Assembly (NCBI GenBank): GCA_031002005.1
Contig: JARYHS010008074.1
Coordinates: forward strand, 177,344,494-177,408,493
Direction: 5' to 3'
DNA: 64,000 nucleotides
Source of the DNA: Vandiemenella viatica
Lineage: Eukaryota; Arthropoda; Insecta; Orthoptera; Morabidae
Position numbers and translations under genes: made by a program. Positions 32,631 to 46,200 of this stretch are shown here, piece by piece. The number at the start of each line of letters is the position of its first letter. Position 1 is the first letter of the stretch. The notes beneath the pieces were generated by a model. The model had not been told where the DNA came from, did no database searches, and was given only the letters and a program-made list of their open reading frames with translations.

Positions 32631-33309
32631 CAGTTTACAGTTTAACGATGAATTCGAACCACGAAATGTCCTGGCATAGCTATTATGATCAAGCAGAATT
32701 CTTAAAAATTTCTGGCTCTACCGCGACTTGAACCCGGGATACTGAACTTTGAGAGTAGTACCTTAAACGTTGAGTTGAAATAAATTCCACCAGAGAAGTA
32801 ATGTCTCTATGATAAGAATCAACTCCTTCTCTGAAAATTAACTTTTTTTCTTCTTCCTTTGACACAACAGTGGTATGAAATCTGAATAAATCCATAATCT
32901 GATAATATTTCGTATAAAATAATAATTTGTTGATAAAAGATTCATTTAAAAGAAACAGCAAAAAAAAAATCTTCTGTTAGTTTAATAACTTACTGGTCAA
33001 TTCTACCAAAATTGTCCACCTTTGTGTCATTCATTTCTACCCTCTTGTGAGGATGTATGTGCCAATTTTATATCGTCCTAGCAAAAGTACGAAAACAAGT
33101 GATATTATTGAGCAAGAACAGAATCTTATCATAAATTATTATTACTATTATAATACATCTTCGGTGCAGTGGAATATTTTGGTCCAGGAACCAGACAATT
33201 TCAAGTTAGCTTTAATATGTAACCATCCGAGCTTCGTACCCAGACCATCACAGCACTCAACTCTACCAATTTATAACGCGCGAATGCAGGATGTAATCCT
33301 CATTGTGGC
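32631..33309. other. Mostly unassigned; contains a tRNA-like segment on the minus strand
   Basis: At 32712-32790 the minus strand reads CCCGGGTTCAAGTCGCGG (B-box-like) with an upstream GGTACTACTC; likely a decayed SINE head. Nothing else recognised. Confidence 0.35.
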
Positions 33310-33500
33310 CAGCGTCCCATCATTAGCGGAGCCACTTTAATTAAGCAGCCCAGTTTTCGATCCAATTTAACGGTAATTAAGTTGCGAATAATCCACGGGG
33401 AGCAGCCACAGTGGCGCGTTTCGCAGCTTCGAATAATTGGCGTTGTTTCATTATCGGGATTGTTACATTGGGTACAGGTGTGACAGTAGGGGAAAAAGCA
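33310..33500. other. Candidate conserved non-coding element
   Basis: ACTTTAATTAAGCAGCCC, GGTAATTAAGTTGCGAATAA and GAATAATTGGCG sit close together in sequence without frames, a homeodomain-site-rich texture like that at 21235-21745. Confidence 0.35.
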
Positions 33501-34689
33501 TGAGAGACACAGCGGAACAGTAGTTAATTATTTTTCAGATTTAGAGTGGCACTGCAGCTCTATTCGCAGGTATTTCAGAATGGCCTATTGCTGCAACAAT
33601 ACGTACGCCGTTGGTGGAGAATTTCGCGTGTATTCTAGCGTGTCCGACCGCTGTCGGAAATACGTATGTTGCTGTAACCTCCAATTAGGTTCGTGCAGTC
33701 ATTAAACTACGGTATATTGTCTGTGCGACAAACACAGCAGATCAATCGCGCAGACAATTCCTACCATCAACCTATGTAGTGATGAAACTGCAATTGCAAT
33801 AAAAACAACTATAAACACAGTAGCATTTTAAATGCAACTAGTAATGATTCCTGTTTCAACGACGGTCTTAAGAAGTCGCATTCGCTAAACCTATTGAAGA
33901 ATCATTTCCATAAAACTAATTCCAGTTTTATTTAAACTTTTTGGTGCAAATGTAGGTATTTAAGTTTTCTAAATTTCTCATATTTTAATGGTGAGATCAC
34001 CTTATTGAATGCTGCCAAAACTTCCAACTTATTTCCAAAGGAATCGAAATTTGAATCTTGGCATCCGTGCCTCTGACTTTTACCCAACCGCCAGACTTTT
34101 CCTCACTCTCCCCGCAACAGTCGTGTGTCTTTTTCGTGAATGTTTTTCTAAATGATGTCACCAGGCTCCTGTACCTGATAAACTCAATCGGTAAGGTTAA
34201 ACAACTGCAACGGAGGAGTAAGGAACAATGGAGAATTGGAGGTATTAAGAGTACAAGGAACAACTGAAAAGATAACGTAAACAGTTGTAAAATTAAACTG
34301 TTTTCATTAAATTATTTATGCAATTATAAAACGAATTTTGGAGGCTTAGTTGCTTAAGGCACGTGGTTGGCGTACAGAAGAACCCAAATCGAATCGTGGT
34401 CTCAGTCGGAATTTTTACGGGCCTTCAAACTAACCTTCACCAGTGAAAATCTTTGCTTTGTTAACATGAAGAAGACGCTCCGTGGTTCGGCTTGCACGTT
34501 AAACTGTAGGTACCCTTTCCTGGTAGGATTACAATGTTAGCTTAGGCGGCTATGGTCTTTTGATATTAGACTTCCATCTTTATCAGCGATGATATGGCAC
34601 TGTGCATTAAATCTGATTTTATATTGGTCAAGTTTGCTGATTCACTATCCCTATTAATACAAACTTATTCAAAACTCGAAAAATTATAG
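33501..34689. other. Unassigned; a tRNA-like stretch on the plus strand at 34331-34415
   Basis: GGCTTAGTTGCTTAAGGCAC (A-box-like) followed by AAATCGAATCGTGG (B-box-like) suggests an old SINE. The overlapping frames at 33997-34267 have no recognised motif. Confidence 0.35.
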
Positions 34690-35390
34690 TAATAGTACAA
34701 CTTGCCCCTGAAGCTACCCTCCGAGACTGATGTTACCACCTCCGACACATCCCTCGAGAAGGTAGACAACTTTTCCTGCCTTGGATGTATTGTCTCAACA
34801 CGATGTATCTCGGAGAAGGATGTGGAAAACAGAATTCTTGCGGCGCACGTAAAATATGGAAATCTCTCCCAATGGATGTTCCGGAACAAAGGTCTTAAGC
34901 AGTGCACCAAGCTGCTGGTGTATAGAACTGTTGTTGTCTCCACGTTACATGGACTTTGCCGCCATGAATTTTTTAAAAAAATGGAGTGTTTTCACCAACA
35001 GAAACTTCGCTTCCTCATGAACATCAAATGGGATGATTTGTGTCCAGTGTTAAAGTATTAGAAAGTGCACAAATGTACAGCATTAAAGCCTTCATCATCA
35101 GACACCAGCTCATATGGATTTGACATATTCAGCGTGTGAGTAACAACAGACTCCCACGACAGCTTTTGTATAGCGAGCTCATCACCGGCAAAACACTTCG
35201 TGGTATCTCCTGAAACCCTATAAAGAGCAGCTTAAAATGATTCTGAAGATCACAAACATTACCTGAACACCTGGGATTGATTAGCAGAAGACCACGGTCT
35301 ATGGCTCAAAATCATCTCCGTGGCTGTCGCACTATTTAAAGAGGAGCAACGAGACAGGCAGTAAGCTCGTGCTTACAGACAAAAAAACTC
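34690..35390 (+). pseudogene. Second LINE family, RT C-terminal relic
   Basis: A 119-codon frame (34702-35061) carries LEKVDNFSCLGCIVST, ENRILAAHVKYGNLSQ and YRTVVVSTLHGLCRHEFF, the usual connection region of endonuclease/reverse-transcriptase LINEs. After a stop, SIKAFIIRHQLIWI and RLPRQLLYSELITGK (35075-35210) and a WD-type tail follow. It is a different family from the left-edge RTE. The FADD catalytic box lies upstream and is not preserved here. Confidence 0.8.
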
Positions 35391-37104
35391 GACAAATCCT
35401 ACCACGTCCGCCACCCACAATAAGGTAAATGGGGTACTTGACACAAACCATGAAACCTTAATTTACACTAATAGAGTAAGTTGTAAGGATACCGAAAATC
35501 AACTTCATTTGTTGGATAGGAGTTAAAAACATAATATTTTTAGTAAAATAAAAATGAAAAAAAAGACAGCTATTTGTCACGTGATACGAAACACCAATCG
35601 GAGCGCATGAGGCCAATTATCATCTCGCGCCAGTTTTGCTCCCGTGTATTTACGTTTTTGACGAGCTTTCAGTCACTTATTTAAGATTTTTAAGGTTTCA
35701 GTGCTGGTTGTAAAACACATGCTCCACTTAAACTTGAAATGGAAGTTGATTTTATCAAGGCAAATAACTCTAATTTGCCCAGAATTGACGTGATGATGCT
35801 GGGAATGTTTTTTGCGTCAAACAGCGGTTTCTGCTCAACAGAATTCCGGAATGTCAAAACGTCCAAGCAAATATATATATTTCGTTATACATAATACCAT
35901 ATTACGATTAAACGTTAGAATATAAGGTATTTTAGAAGCGAGTGTGTTAGTGGAGCGTTTTACTTAATACAAATCTGTAATTTGTGATTTTAATCAGCGG
36001 ATCTACATTTTGAGTAATTTCGAATATTTCATTGCAGTATCTTTTAAAATGTGTTTAATATGACTGTTGATTCGTAAAAGCATGTGTAGTTGTTAATCGT
36101 TAATGTAATTACTATTTAAAAAATCCTTGAGTGATTTTTTCAACTATTTTTTGCTGCGCTGGGTTAGTTAAAAGTCTGTTTATATTCGTTGGACGCTATT
36201 TTTTCCGGCAGTAATGTTGTGAATATAAAGCTTTCTCTTTCTATATTAGAGGTTCTACAAGTTTTTGTATAGCAAAAAATTTATTTTGGTCATGTTTTCT
36301 AAGAAAGTCGCAAACTATCGTCCTATTCAAGTCGAAATATTTTTAGGTATTCGTAGAAGCGGGAATTCTACGATAACCGTAGCACCGCAATTTGGTGATA
36401 GGTTCTTAAATAACTTGACGAGACAAATCGAAAGTGAGGAATTAAATTTTTTGATAAAATTTTAAGTTTTTCACAAACAAAACACTGAGGTACATAGCTT
36501 ATTAAACATAATAAAATATTAAGTCAAAACTTACGTCAAAGTAGACTTCACAAAACAATATTGAAGACTCATCGTGCAAGCTTTAGCCACTTTGTCGGCT
36601 TATTTTCCTTGTGTGGAAATAAAAAAAAACAATTTGTTGGGTGTATTAAATGTTGTGTTTACACACTGAGGCACTACACACCACTTGTAAAATGTAGAAC
36701 TCATTTTATCCACTAAATAAGCAAATCACCCGTTTGTTAACACTGGCAAGAGCAGAGCTGTGACGTCACAAGATACGTCATGACAGCTGCGAGGGTTTTG
36801 GCACCAATATTCAAATAAGCACATAAAAATTAAATGTTTTGCATTTTCCCGTTTGTTTTTTCAAGAAATAACATTTTTGGGAGGCTATAGAAGCGCCCAG
36901 CTACAATATTGACTTCTTTCCCAAAATTAGTCAAGTATCCCACTAGGTAACCTGTGCGTGCGACTATTTTACGCCAGTATTGGTCTGATCAGCCATCAAC
37001 GATGTCCACATAAATAAGTGCCTGCAAGTGAGAAACATAAACTCGGAAAACAAGTACTGGCCGGCAACAATGGAGCGAGTCATCAAGCACGTGCCATGTA
37101 CCAA
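35391..37104. other. Mostly unassigned
   Basis: AT-rich. The stretch 36355-36460 (GGGAATTCTACGATAACCG onward) is also found at 45633-45720, so it is a dispersed repeat of unknown type. Confidence 0.4.
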
Positions 37105-37910
37105 GCGATAGATGTTCCATCTACAGAGTGCAATGGTATCCCCGGGTTGGGGTGGGACATTCCCCATCAGCGAAATACTGGTACTGACCTTTTGAAATTT
37201 GGATTAACTGCTTCCTTACAATATCCTCTTCACGTTGTACGTTCTCCTTTTCAGGAAAAGTCGCCACGAATTAAATTAAAAATGCCTAAATATGACACTG
37301 CAGCACTGCTATTAGTTGCCTCCGGCGCTGCGAAATCAATGATAATCTCTTGAAATGTTGGTTTAATTCTTTGTTGAAATATTTTCTTGCCGTTTTAGCT
37401 TCACTCCGTTGCAAAACGTCGCATAAAATTAACAGATACAAAAATTTTATCCGAAATGCAGTACTATAAGGCTGATTATCTTGGAATCGATATAAGCAGC
37501 CAGAGATAATCGATTGCTTCAGTTGTAAACAAATGGGCAGTTTGTCTCTGGTTTACGACATGGGCTGCCGCAGAACGAATTTCCCGTAAACTTTTTACTC
37601 TTGGTCCAGGCCGAATTTCAACATAACCATGATCACTATGACAAAACGAACCTATTTAGGTTGATATGATCTCTGTACCGATAATTTTGGAGACATTTTT
37701 ACAGTGCTGCTAACATTTTTCAGTTGCGGAGCATCCCTTATTTCGGCATTTTTAATTTAATTCGTGGCGACTTTTCCGGAAAAGTAGAGTGCTAAACGTG
37801 AAGAGGACACTATAAGGAAGCAGTTAATCCAAATTTCAACAGGTCACTAACAGTTTTTCACTGGTGGAGAATGTACCAACCCACCGGTATCCCCATAGAG
37901 TGGAACAAAA
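37105..37910. repeat. Foldback element with arms of about 190 bp
   Basis: The left arm (about 37115-37310) and the reverse complement of the right arm (about 37740-37905) share GAAATTTGGATTAACTGCTT, TCCTCTTCACGTT and AAGTCGCCACGAATTAAATT with gaps and substitutions. The spacer of about 430 bp is single copy. Target duplication not resolved. No coding sequence; the 37018-37353 frame crosses the left arm. Confidence 0.75.
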
Positions 37911-39489
37911 GCCTTTGTCAGTTTTGTTTTTATACCCACTATTTGATATAGGAAAAAACTATTTTTTTAAAAAATTGAAATTTGTTTCCAGAAAATAATT
38001 CTGTCCTCATTTAACAATAATAGAAAATTTATTTGATTTTGTTAAGTTGCTGTTGAAGACTGAGGCTGGAAGCTGTCCAGCGATTTGGGGATAATTATTC
38101 TGAAAAGGTCAAGTATACACATGAAATGGTTCATTTCAAGACTTTAGATCATCACTGTTTTAATATTGTAAGGCTGATGAAACGGTGTCAATATATCGCA
38201 AGCATATGAAGTTATTATAATATTACAACAAAGTAAAAAATTTAAAGGTTTTTGCCTAATCACAGGAGCTTCTAGTAGAACAGCAGAAAAATATTCCTTC
38301 AGTAACATGAAAATGAATGAACTCAACATAATGCGGTTTATTATAAATATATATAGGGGCCTATATATATATATATATATATATATAACTATGGCTTACT
38401 GTGGTCTCAGCTGATGAAATATCAGAAATAGCTGGGAAAGAACAGTTAACGATTGGCTTGCGACCCTACAATAAAACTAAATGAAAAAACCGAGACGAAT
38501 TTATATGTTTTGTGGAGTTAAACACAAGCACGAGACGCGAGATAAATTGCAGAAGCAGTTAACAAGTTTTTGGTTAGTTACAGTCTTCTATCAGAATATT
38601 ACATTGGATTCAGTTTCGATGGCTGCTCCATAACGGCAGGCAAAGACGGTGGTGTAAGAGCGATTTATTCTTGTGGTGAACAACACACACGAAGTATGTA
38701 CCAGAAATTAGAAATACTATTGGCACTATAGAGCAGAGGTTACGAAAGTTTTTCTCATCACGCCTCCCTCCATTCAAAAGAAATGGTCCCACGCCCCTCC
38801 CCCTCTCTGTCACAATTTTAAAAGGTGCATGAAATTGAATACATTTATTTTATTGCTTGTAAAGTTATATTTTCAATTTTCCAAAAAAAAGTAAAAAAAT
38901 AAAACTACAAACATGTTACCTACTGAAAAAGTAAGAAAGAAAATAAATCAGTTGGAAGGATGGGCTTGCGTTTCTTTTTATAAGATTCCATATTTCTGGT
39001 TGGATATTAGAAACTTCACAGCGTAATGATTTGCAATATCGAGTTTGCTGAAAACTCTCTCAAATAAGTGCTTGCAACAGGTGAATATAATCGTAGCATT
39101 TACTGGGATTTGACCCAAAACGTTGATTTATCCATTTTATCAAATTAGTTTTTGGTAGCAACATCATTTTTTATTTTCAAAACCTGAAGTAATATATTGA
39201 GAAATTACAAGGTTCCGCCAATATTTTCCGTTTTCAGTGTTTCAACTTCTCAGTAGTAACAATAAAATCTAAGAGGAAACTGACTATTTGATGTCAGAAT
39301 AAAGGCTTTCAGTTCTAAGGGGTGGTGAAGGAGACGTATTACGCCCAATGGTGTAGAGTTAGGATAACGTCCCCTTTGCACACATATACTTCAACAAGTT
39401 GAAAAATACTGTCAACATTTAGTTTACAAAAATAAGCATCTCATCACCTCCCTTTAGGAAAATGTACAGGCCCAACGATTCAATTATTT
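37911..39489. other. No recognisable gene; (TA)n at 38362-38387
   Basis: AT-rich. A CAGAGGTTACGAAAG start at 38733 looks hAT-like but has no matching partner. Confidence 0.4.
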
Positions 39490-40145
39490 TGCAAATATGT
39501 CGAAAACCGTAAGGAAAGCCCATAAAATTTTCTGTTTATTGGCGCTGGATCGTTCCAGACAGTTAGTCACAGAGAAATTCGAACAGGGTAAATTTAAAAA
39601 CCGTTTTAAAGATAGTTTGACGATACACGAACCCACACTTTTTATCTGGTTTGGATGGAATTTTGCACACGTACATTTTAAAACAAAGAGAAAAAGACTG
39701 TCTACATTTGGTTTTCGAACACCCCCCCCCCCCCACCAAAAAAAAAAATCAACGCCTTTTCCCTCTTAAGCTAAATTTACACGTTAAACTATTCAATCTT
39801 TCACAAATATCTCGAAAAAGGTAGGAAAATCGGCGAAAGAGGATAGATATACTATGAAAGCCCTTAACATTTCCTGTCGGACTGCCAATTCCGAAAGGAG
39901 AATTGCTGACCGAAAAAAACTGAAACTGAAATTTATGGATTGTTTTAAAGTTGTGGCTACTCACAAATATAGTTTTTATATGATCGAATGAACTTTGTGA
40001 ACGTATGCTTTAAATAAGTGGAAAAAATAATATTTATTTTTGGGTTAAAAAAACTGAACCCATTCTCCCTCTACATTTCGAGAACGGTAGGGAAATCGGC
40101 CAAGGTGGTGAGGGGGACTGTTTACGACAATCCAATCAAACAGGA
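39490..40145. repeat. Diverged tandem repeat, about 2.3 copies of about 270-310 bp
   Basis: The phrase TCGAAAACCGTAAGGAAAG (39500) recurs as TCGAAAAAGGTAGGAAAAT (39810) and TCGAGAACGGTAGGGAAAT (40078), each followed by CGGC/GCCC and then A-rich, Phe/Lys-coding-looking sequence. A C-run at 39722-39734 and an A-run follow the first unit. Confidence 0.45.
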
Positions 40146-41420
40146 GCAACAGAACTTTCATATCCATCCCCCGTGCAACGCCGGATACACTGCTAGTCAA
40201 TAATTAAAACAGTTTTCTTCAATAGTTTTGAGTTTCATTTTATAACAAATCATCATGTTCAGTCCCTACTTGGATGCGCTCTTGATGGTGCCCTAGGATT
40301 CAATTAATTTGAGGGGATATCCGTCATAGCAGTTCAAGTTATCTTGGTGTTTTTACTGTCAAATTAAGATCGTACCTTGAATGTTCAAGACGACAGGAAA
40401 ATGTTTTTGTGATTATTTTTGCGATGTAACATGCAACTGAAGAACCTTGGAATGCTTACAGCTTTCAAACAGGACAGTAACTTTTTAATTAGATAGTTGA
40501 TCGGTTTATTGGAAACTTGAGGTACCGGTGTTTAAACAAAGTTAATTTTGAAGACTTTGGAAAGTTTTGATATGATAGAGGGCCACTCAAACAAACAAAT
40601 AGACAAACACAATAGATTAGAAGAGAACCGAAAAGTGAACAAAACAACTCGCCGTTCTGCCAAGTGACTTAAGCTAACCTGCAAATCCTAGCACGTTTAG
40701 AGGATCTGCAGTTTTCGTGGAGACTGAACTATGAAGCACCTTAACTTATTTTACATGAACAAATCAAAATTTTTCCAAGCGTGGTTAGTCCACGGAACTA
40801 TAAAAAAAGAGTCATTGCAAACATGAGATTTTGAACTTTTACTTCTTATATACCTTAGACAATTACTTCTATTGAAAAATAAAACAAGAAACATCAACAA
40901 AAAAAACCGATGGATTAATATGGACTTATGGATAATAGTGAATGTATTTAAATTGTAATGAGTGTAATGTTAAAATAACTTCTAGTCTTTAATTTTTAAT
41001 GTAAAATTTGGGTACAAACATAACATACTGGACTGAGTATGCTTTTTGCATAAAAAAAACGTCTTATGTCTTTCATAATTTGTACAAAGGCCCACATGCA
41101 TGATCACTCACTCATCTTGTGGTGTTGTCAGCTGTGGCAAACGGCTAATTAACTACTTGTTTGTTAATTAACTAATTGTTTGTAAATCGTGAGCTTGTAA
41201 AGGCGGATGAATCCCCTTCCATCCCCATCGTAAGACACGTGAGACACCCAGCAAAGATACGTTCCAGAGATGCAAATTAAAACCCGCATGATATGAAGTT
41301 GACATTAATTTAATTGACATGACGTTAATGCTTAATTTTATATACCTACCTACAATTGTAAGGATGTATTATATTTAATTATATGTTATTACATAATTAG
41401 TTAATAAATAGTAAATAGTA
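40146..41420. other. No recognisable feature
   Basis: AT-rich, no gene, TIR or SINE signature. Confidence 0.45.
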
Positions 41421-41421
41421 C

Positions 41422-42438
41422 AGTCAGGTCTAAAGTATCGAGATAGAAGAATACTCTACAAACTATATAAGAATCAAGTGGCTGTAATACAAGTAGAGAA
41501 TCACGAGAGACGTGCATCAGTTAAAAAGGGTGTGAGACAAGGTTGTAGTCTACCCCCGTTAATATTCAACTTGTATGTAGAAGAAGCAATGAAGAAAGTC
41601 AAAGAAAAATTTCCATGTGGCATAGGTTTTCAGGGAGAAGAAAATCAGTATGCTACGATTTGCTGATGACATTGTCTTGTTAGCAGAGAGGACTGAGAAT
41701 ATTGACAAGTTATTGAATGGCATGAACAAAATACTGAAGGAAGATTTTGGACTGAATATAAATCAAAGACAAAAATGATGAAATTTAGCAGAAATGATAC
41801 CAATACTAGTAGATTAAATATAAAAATAGGATCGGATGCAATAGGAGAAGTGAGTGAGTTCTGTTACTTGGGAAGCAAAATTACAACCAATGGCCGAAGC
41901 AGGAATGATGCTAAAAGCAGAATAGCACTAGTAAAAAGAGCCTTCATGAAAAAGAGAAACCTTTTAGTTTCAAATATTGATCAAGGAATTAGAAAGAACT
42001 TTTTAAAACTCTATGTGTGGAGCACAGAACTTTACGGTAGCGAAACATGGACTTTAGGAATACCTGAAAGAAAGAAAATTGAAGCATTTGAATTGTGGTG
42101 CTACAGAAGAATGTTGAAAATTAGATGTACAGACAAAGTAAGAAATGAACGAGTTTTGGAAATGATGGGTGAGAAAAGAAGTTTGTGGCAGAAGCTTACA
42201 GAAAGAAGAGACAGGCTGGTAGGTCATATTTTGAGACATGCAGGATTGGTTAATTTGTTAGTGGAGGGAACAGTCTAAGGTAAGAACTGTAGAGGGAGAC
42301 AGAGATTAGAATATATAAAGCAGATAATTGAGGACGTGTGTTGTAAGGGGTATGCAGAAATGAAGAGGTTAGCACAGGATAGGAAGGGATGGAGGATTGC
42401 ATCAAACCAGTCTAAAGACTGACGACGGCAAAAAAAAA
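41422..42438 (+). pseudogene. Second RTE LINE copy, 5' truncated and mutated
   Basis: Very similar along its length to the copy at 1-1067, starting at its base about 42 (AGTCAGG.CTAAAGTATCG) and ending with the same CTAAAGACTGACGAC and an A-run (42430-42438). Breaks: one extra base near 41637 shifts the frame just before the FADD box and leads to a stop at 41664; a deletion near 41769-41775; an in-frame TAA at 42276-42278 where the good copy reads GAA. The 5' truncation is the usual result of incomplete target-primed reverse transcription. Its tail points toward the 3' end of cyclin C, 650 bp away. Confidence 0.9.
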
Positions 42439-43090
42439 GTATTATGTATAATGTGTAAAAAATATAATGTGAAGATGCACCCCCTTAAAGCAATCCTGCC
42501 GGTGCCCATGACATTTTAAAACATTGTTCGTAGGTAATTAACATAGTAAACACAGTATTCTGATACAACAATTCAGTAACAATAATCTCACATCACCATC
42601 TTTGAGTGAAGTACGTACCAGGCCAGATCTTTAAGCCAGCCAAAAGCATGCATTTTCAATTGCTTTTATAGCCCCAATCTTCCGACCGGGTCAGCACTTT
42701 ACTTGAAGATGGTAATAGAGATTAAGATTTCCAAAATATACTGTCGAAACATTGAGTTTACTGATATCAGAGTACATCATATTAATTTCCAATGGTAAAA
42801 AAGACTTCGTTCTTTTATATGTACTGTTAGGGCTGAAAAACAAAACACTGTTAAAAACATTCCGTGGTAAAAAATAAACCAATTTATAAATGCACACAGT
42901 ATTCACAGATACAAAGTGTTTACAGTCAATGCTCAAAATCTCTGATATTATTTTGGCTCACAATCTGTTTAACATAAACATATAGTTCTCAATGCAAAAT
43001 GCATTAAAAATTGCAAAAATCACACAACTACAGTCATAAGTCAATGTAGCATGTTTACACTTGTTCTTGTCTTTTCTCAGCATGTGGCAA
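42439..43090 (-). other. Downstream of cyclin C: 3' UTR and flank
   Basis: AT-rich, without ORF. No canonical AATAAA is present on the minus strand here (only TATAAA-like variants), so the end of the transcript cannot be placed. Confidence 0.4.
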
Positions 43091-43293
43091 CTATCTGCTA
43101 GGTTGTGTTTTAGGTTTTGGCATCTTGGCAAGTAAAGCTTGTATGTCTTTCTTCTCATCATACGTCTTCCATAATTCAAACAGATTAATTACATAACGAG
43201 CTATTTCCTGTATCTTCTCAATGTCAACATTTAATTCAGCAAACCATGTCTTTAAATCTTTATGAAGAATCACACATGCAATCTGAAGGCAAC
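43091..43293 (-). CDS. CycC: Cyclin C exon 5 (C-terminus)
   Basis: Preceded by CTCCCCAG. Encodes [20 protein letters not shown] through [10 protein letters not shown] and TAG at 43091-43093. The C-terminus is short, as in other insects, lacking the longer Ser-rich vertebrate tail. Confidence 0.96.
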
Positions 43294-46200
43294 CTGGGGA
43301 GGAAAAAAATAACAAATGAAAGCATGTAGAAGAGGCACATGTCAGATTAATTCTAATTTACTTATTTTAACAAGGAAAAAAGCTATTTAGATATAACTAA
43401 ACCTGCCATTACACACAAAATAATATATTTCTGATCATCTAATATTTTCTGCTTGATACTATTATTTATTTTAAAACAATTTATTTCTATACATAAAAGT
43501 GACTAATATTTAAGAGATGAGTACAGAGACGACACCTTTGACAATTAAATGGAGAGACTTTCTGCTGGGAAAAAAAAATTAATACAGAATATGATTTTTT
43601 ACTGACTTCAGTAGATCTTACTTGCAAAATACGTAATTCACATAATCTCATTCACAAAGGAAAACTTGGTGTTAATTTAAAGAAAAAGTATTAATATACA
43701 CATGTATTGTAATATCACGTCTCTCCCATTGACTGGGGTGGTTCAATTATTGGACATTCTAAGACAGCACAGGTTTTTACTCTGTCACTGCATTCGGGTC
43801 TGGTGCCAAGGTGTCAGTCAGTGGCTCTTTATTTGTTCATTCATTACAGGTAGACTGAGCACACCTGAAAACTGATGATGCTAGATGAAGGCAGGAAGAG
43901 ATGAATGACATGAGATGGCAACATGGGCACTTCTGTGATAATACGGAATGTGTGTGTGTGTGTTCTGGAGATTGGAGGCCATGTTTATGACAGCATTGTT
44001 TTGTCCTGGTGGGTTTCTTCTTGTGCCTACAGGAGCAACCACAGCCCGCCCTCAGCCATAAGTGTGATATCAGTTTGTGCATGTTTAGTAAGTGAAGCAT
44101 CCAGAAGATCAATGAGAGATGACTTCAATACAATTAACATTTATCAACAGTTGTCACAAATCTGATAAGTGACAATTTTCTATGAACATTTTTGCCCAGT
44201 ATAGGCCTCGACAATTTAACTATTGGACTGATGGACAGTGATTGGAGTCTTTCCTTCATGCTGGCCAAGAGATGGTTTTTTTTAGCATTAGTAAAAAAAA
44301 ATATTGTATTGTTTTGGCTCAGTTTCCTTTACCTTGAAAAAGTAATTTCAATATACCATTTATTCCAGTAGTGTTTCCTGAATAACAAATTTCTATATAG
44401 TTGATTTTATTGTGTGTTCAATTTGTTTCATTAAGGTTTTGTAATTAGAGTTTGTAAACTCAATTACACCTTTCCAATTTATAAAACTTCATAATTCATT
44501 TAAATGAAGGAATTTTTCATCTCATGCAGATAAGGGTAGGAATGTGATAATGTTGGAGAGTATCAATTGGTAATGGGCCAAGACACTTCAGTATCATCCA
44601 ACTTCTAGTGGTGCTCTCATATTACACCACTGCTAATGTTTAGAACAGGGATGGACAACCCACGGCATGCTGGCCGCTTGCGTTATGTGGGGCGGGATCA
44701 TTATATCTATAAACATTAACTTTCAATGGCGATATCGGACATTACAATACTCAGCACTACACATTTTGATTTCAATGCATTAAAATAATTATATTTTAAA
44801 TACTTCATTGAATATGTATGTTTCATTTTTTATTTTTTTTCCTTCATAAAAATATTCAAGTATTTTTTCCAATAAAGTTGTACCTGGGGCCTGGCTGAAA
44901 ATTCTACTTCTAAAATTTGGCCCGGGTGCTGAAAAGGTTAGCCACCACTGGTATAAAAACTACTTGGTGTTGGTTTTAAAACTGTTAAAAGTTAATCAGT
45001 TATCATCTTACTGTGACATTTCACACCAAGAAACAGTTTTAGCACTCACAGTCACGAATATCAAAGAAAGCAGAGTAGCAGTAGTTGCTGTCGATGTGAC
45101 GAAGACCATCCTTGCTCCTTTAAAATATACTCTGGATAGATTTTATACACAGGAGCCAAATAACTACAAGAATATATTACCATATATCCAGAAAAGACAG
45201 ACTATGGTTTCAAGCAAAGAGTCAATAGTATGTATTGACATAGCAATAATTTTTGTAGCAAATGAGACAGAAATGGATTTGGTCATAAAATTATGCTTAT
45301 TAGCCTGACAACATAACCATCTGCCTTATCCCACTTCCAAATGAAAAATTTATTAGTTGCAGGTTTCACTGGAATGATTATGGTATTGTCACTACGCTGA
45401 GTACCTACAACAAAGTAATGACTATACCACAATATTTCGCACCAACTCGAAATGTAAATGAAACAATATGCAGCATGCTAATTTACAGCACCAACTCCAT
45501 CATAAATATTTAGTACCTCATTCTTATATCTAGTACTAGCAGAGCTCCCGGCATTGCCCGGTATGATCTAGATTGATTTACACACACAGTGAACATTGAA
45601 GCTCATAAAAGAGGTAAGTTTTTTGGGGATTCTACGATAACCGTGGAGCTGCAATTTGATGATGGAATCCTATGTAACTCAATGAGTCAAATTGAAGGTA
45701 AAGAATATTTTTGTTGTTGTTGATATCTCGCTTAGTTCTCGAGATATCGTATTTCAAAATTGACGTGGTTAGGTTGAAATGCAGCCTGGACCAGAATAAA
45801 AATTTCTGCCTTAGCCAACTTTAATAATAAATTCGTATGTAATTTGTTGAGACAAGTCAAAAATAAAGTATAAATGTTTTTGATATCTCACTTAGTTCTC
45901 GAGATATTGCATCATCAAAACACTATATCTACAAGGTGGAAAAGCACTATAGGTGTTTTATTTTCTTCCTAGTGGTTGTTGTTTGGTTGAAATACAGCCT
46001 GGACCAGAAGAAATGTCACCAAAAGCACAAGGAACTATAACTGATTTTTGACATGTTAAATCTTGAAAACCAAGTGAGATATCAAGAAATGTTATTCTTT
46101 ATTTTAGATTTTTTTCGCCGAGTTCTATAAGAATTTATCAGATTTTGGCGCCACGATAATGATATTCTTCTATACGTATTTAAACGGCTAACCCCCTGTG

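Noticed and set aside
38733..39411. hAT element starting CAGAGGTTACGAAAG and ending AAAAATACTG
   Set aside because: The two ends are poorly matched and the 8-base flanks (CTATAGAG and TCAACATT) do not agree.
44964..45308. 114-codon plus-strand ORF in the cyclin C intron
   Set aside because: No motif, no splice context that supports it, and begins right at the border of a MITE.
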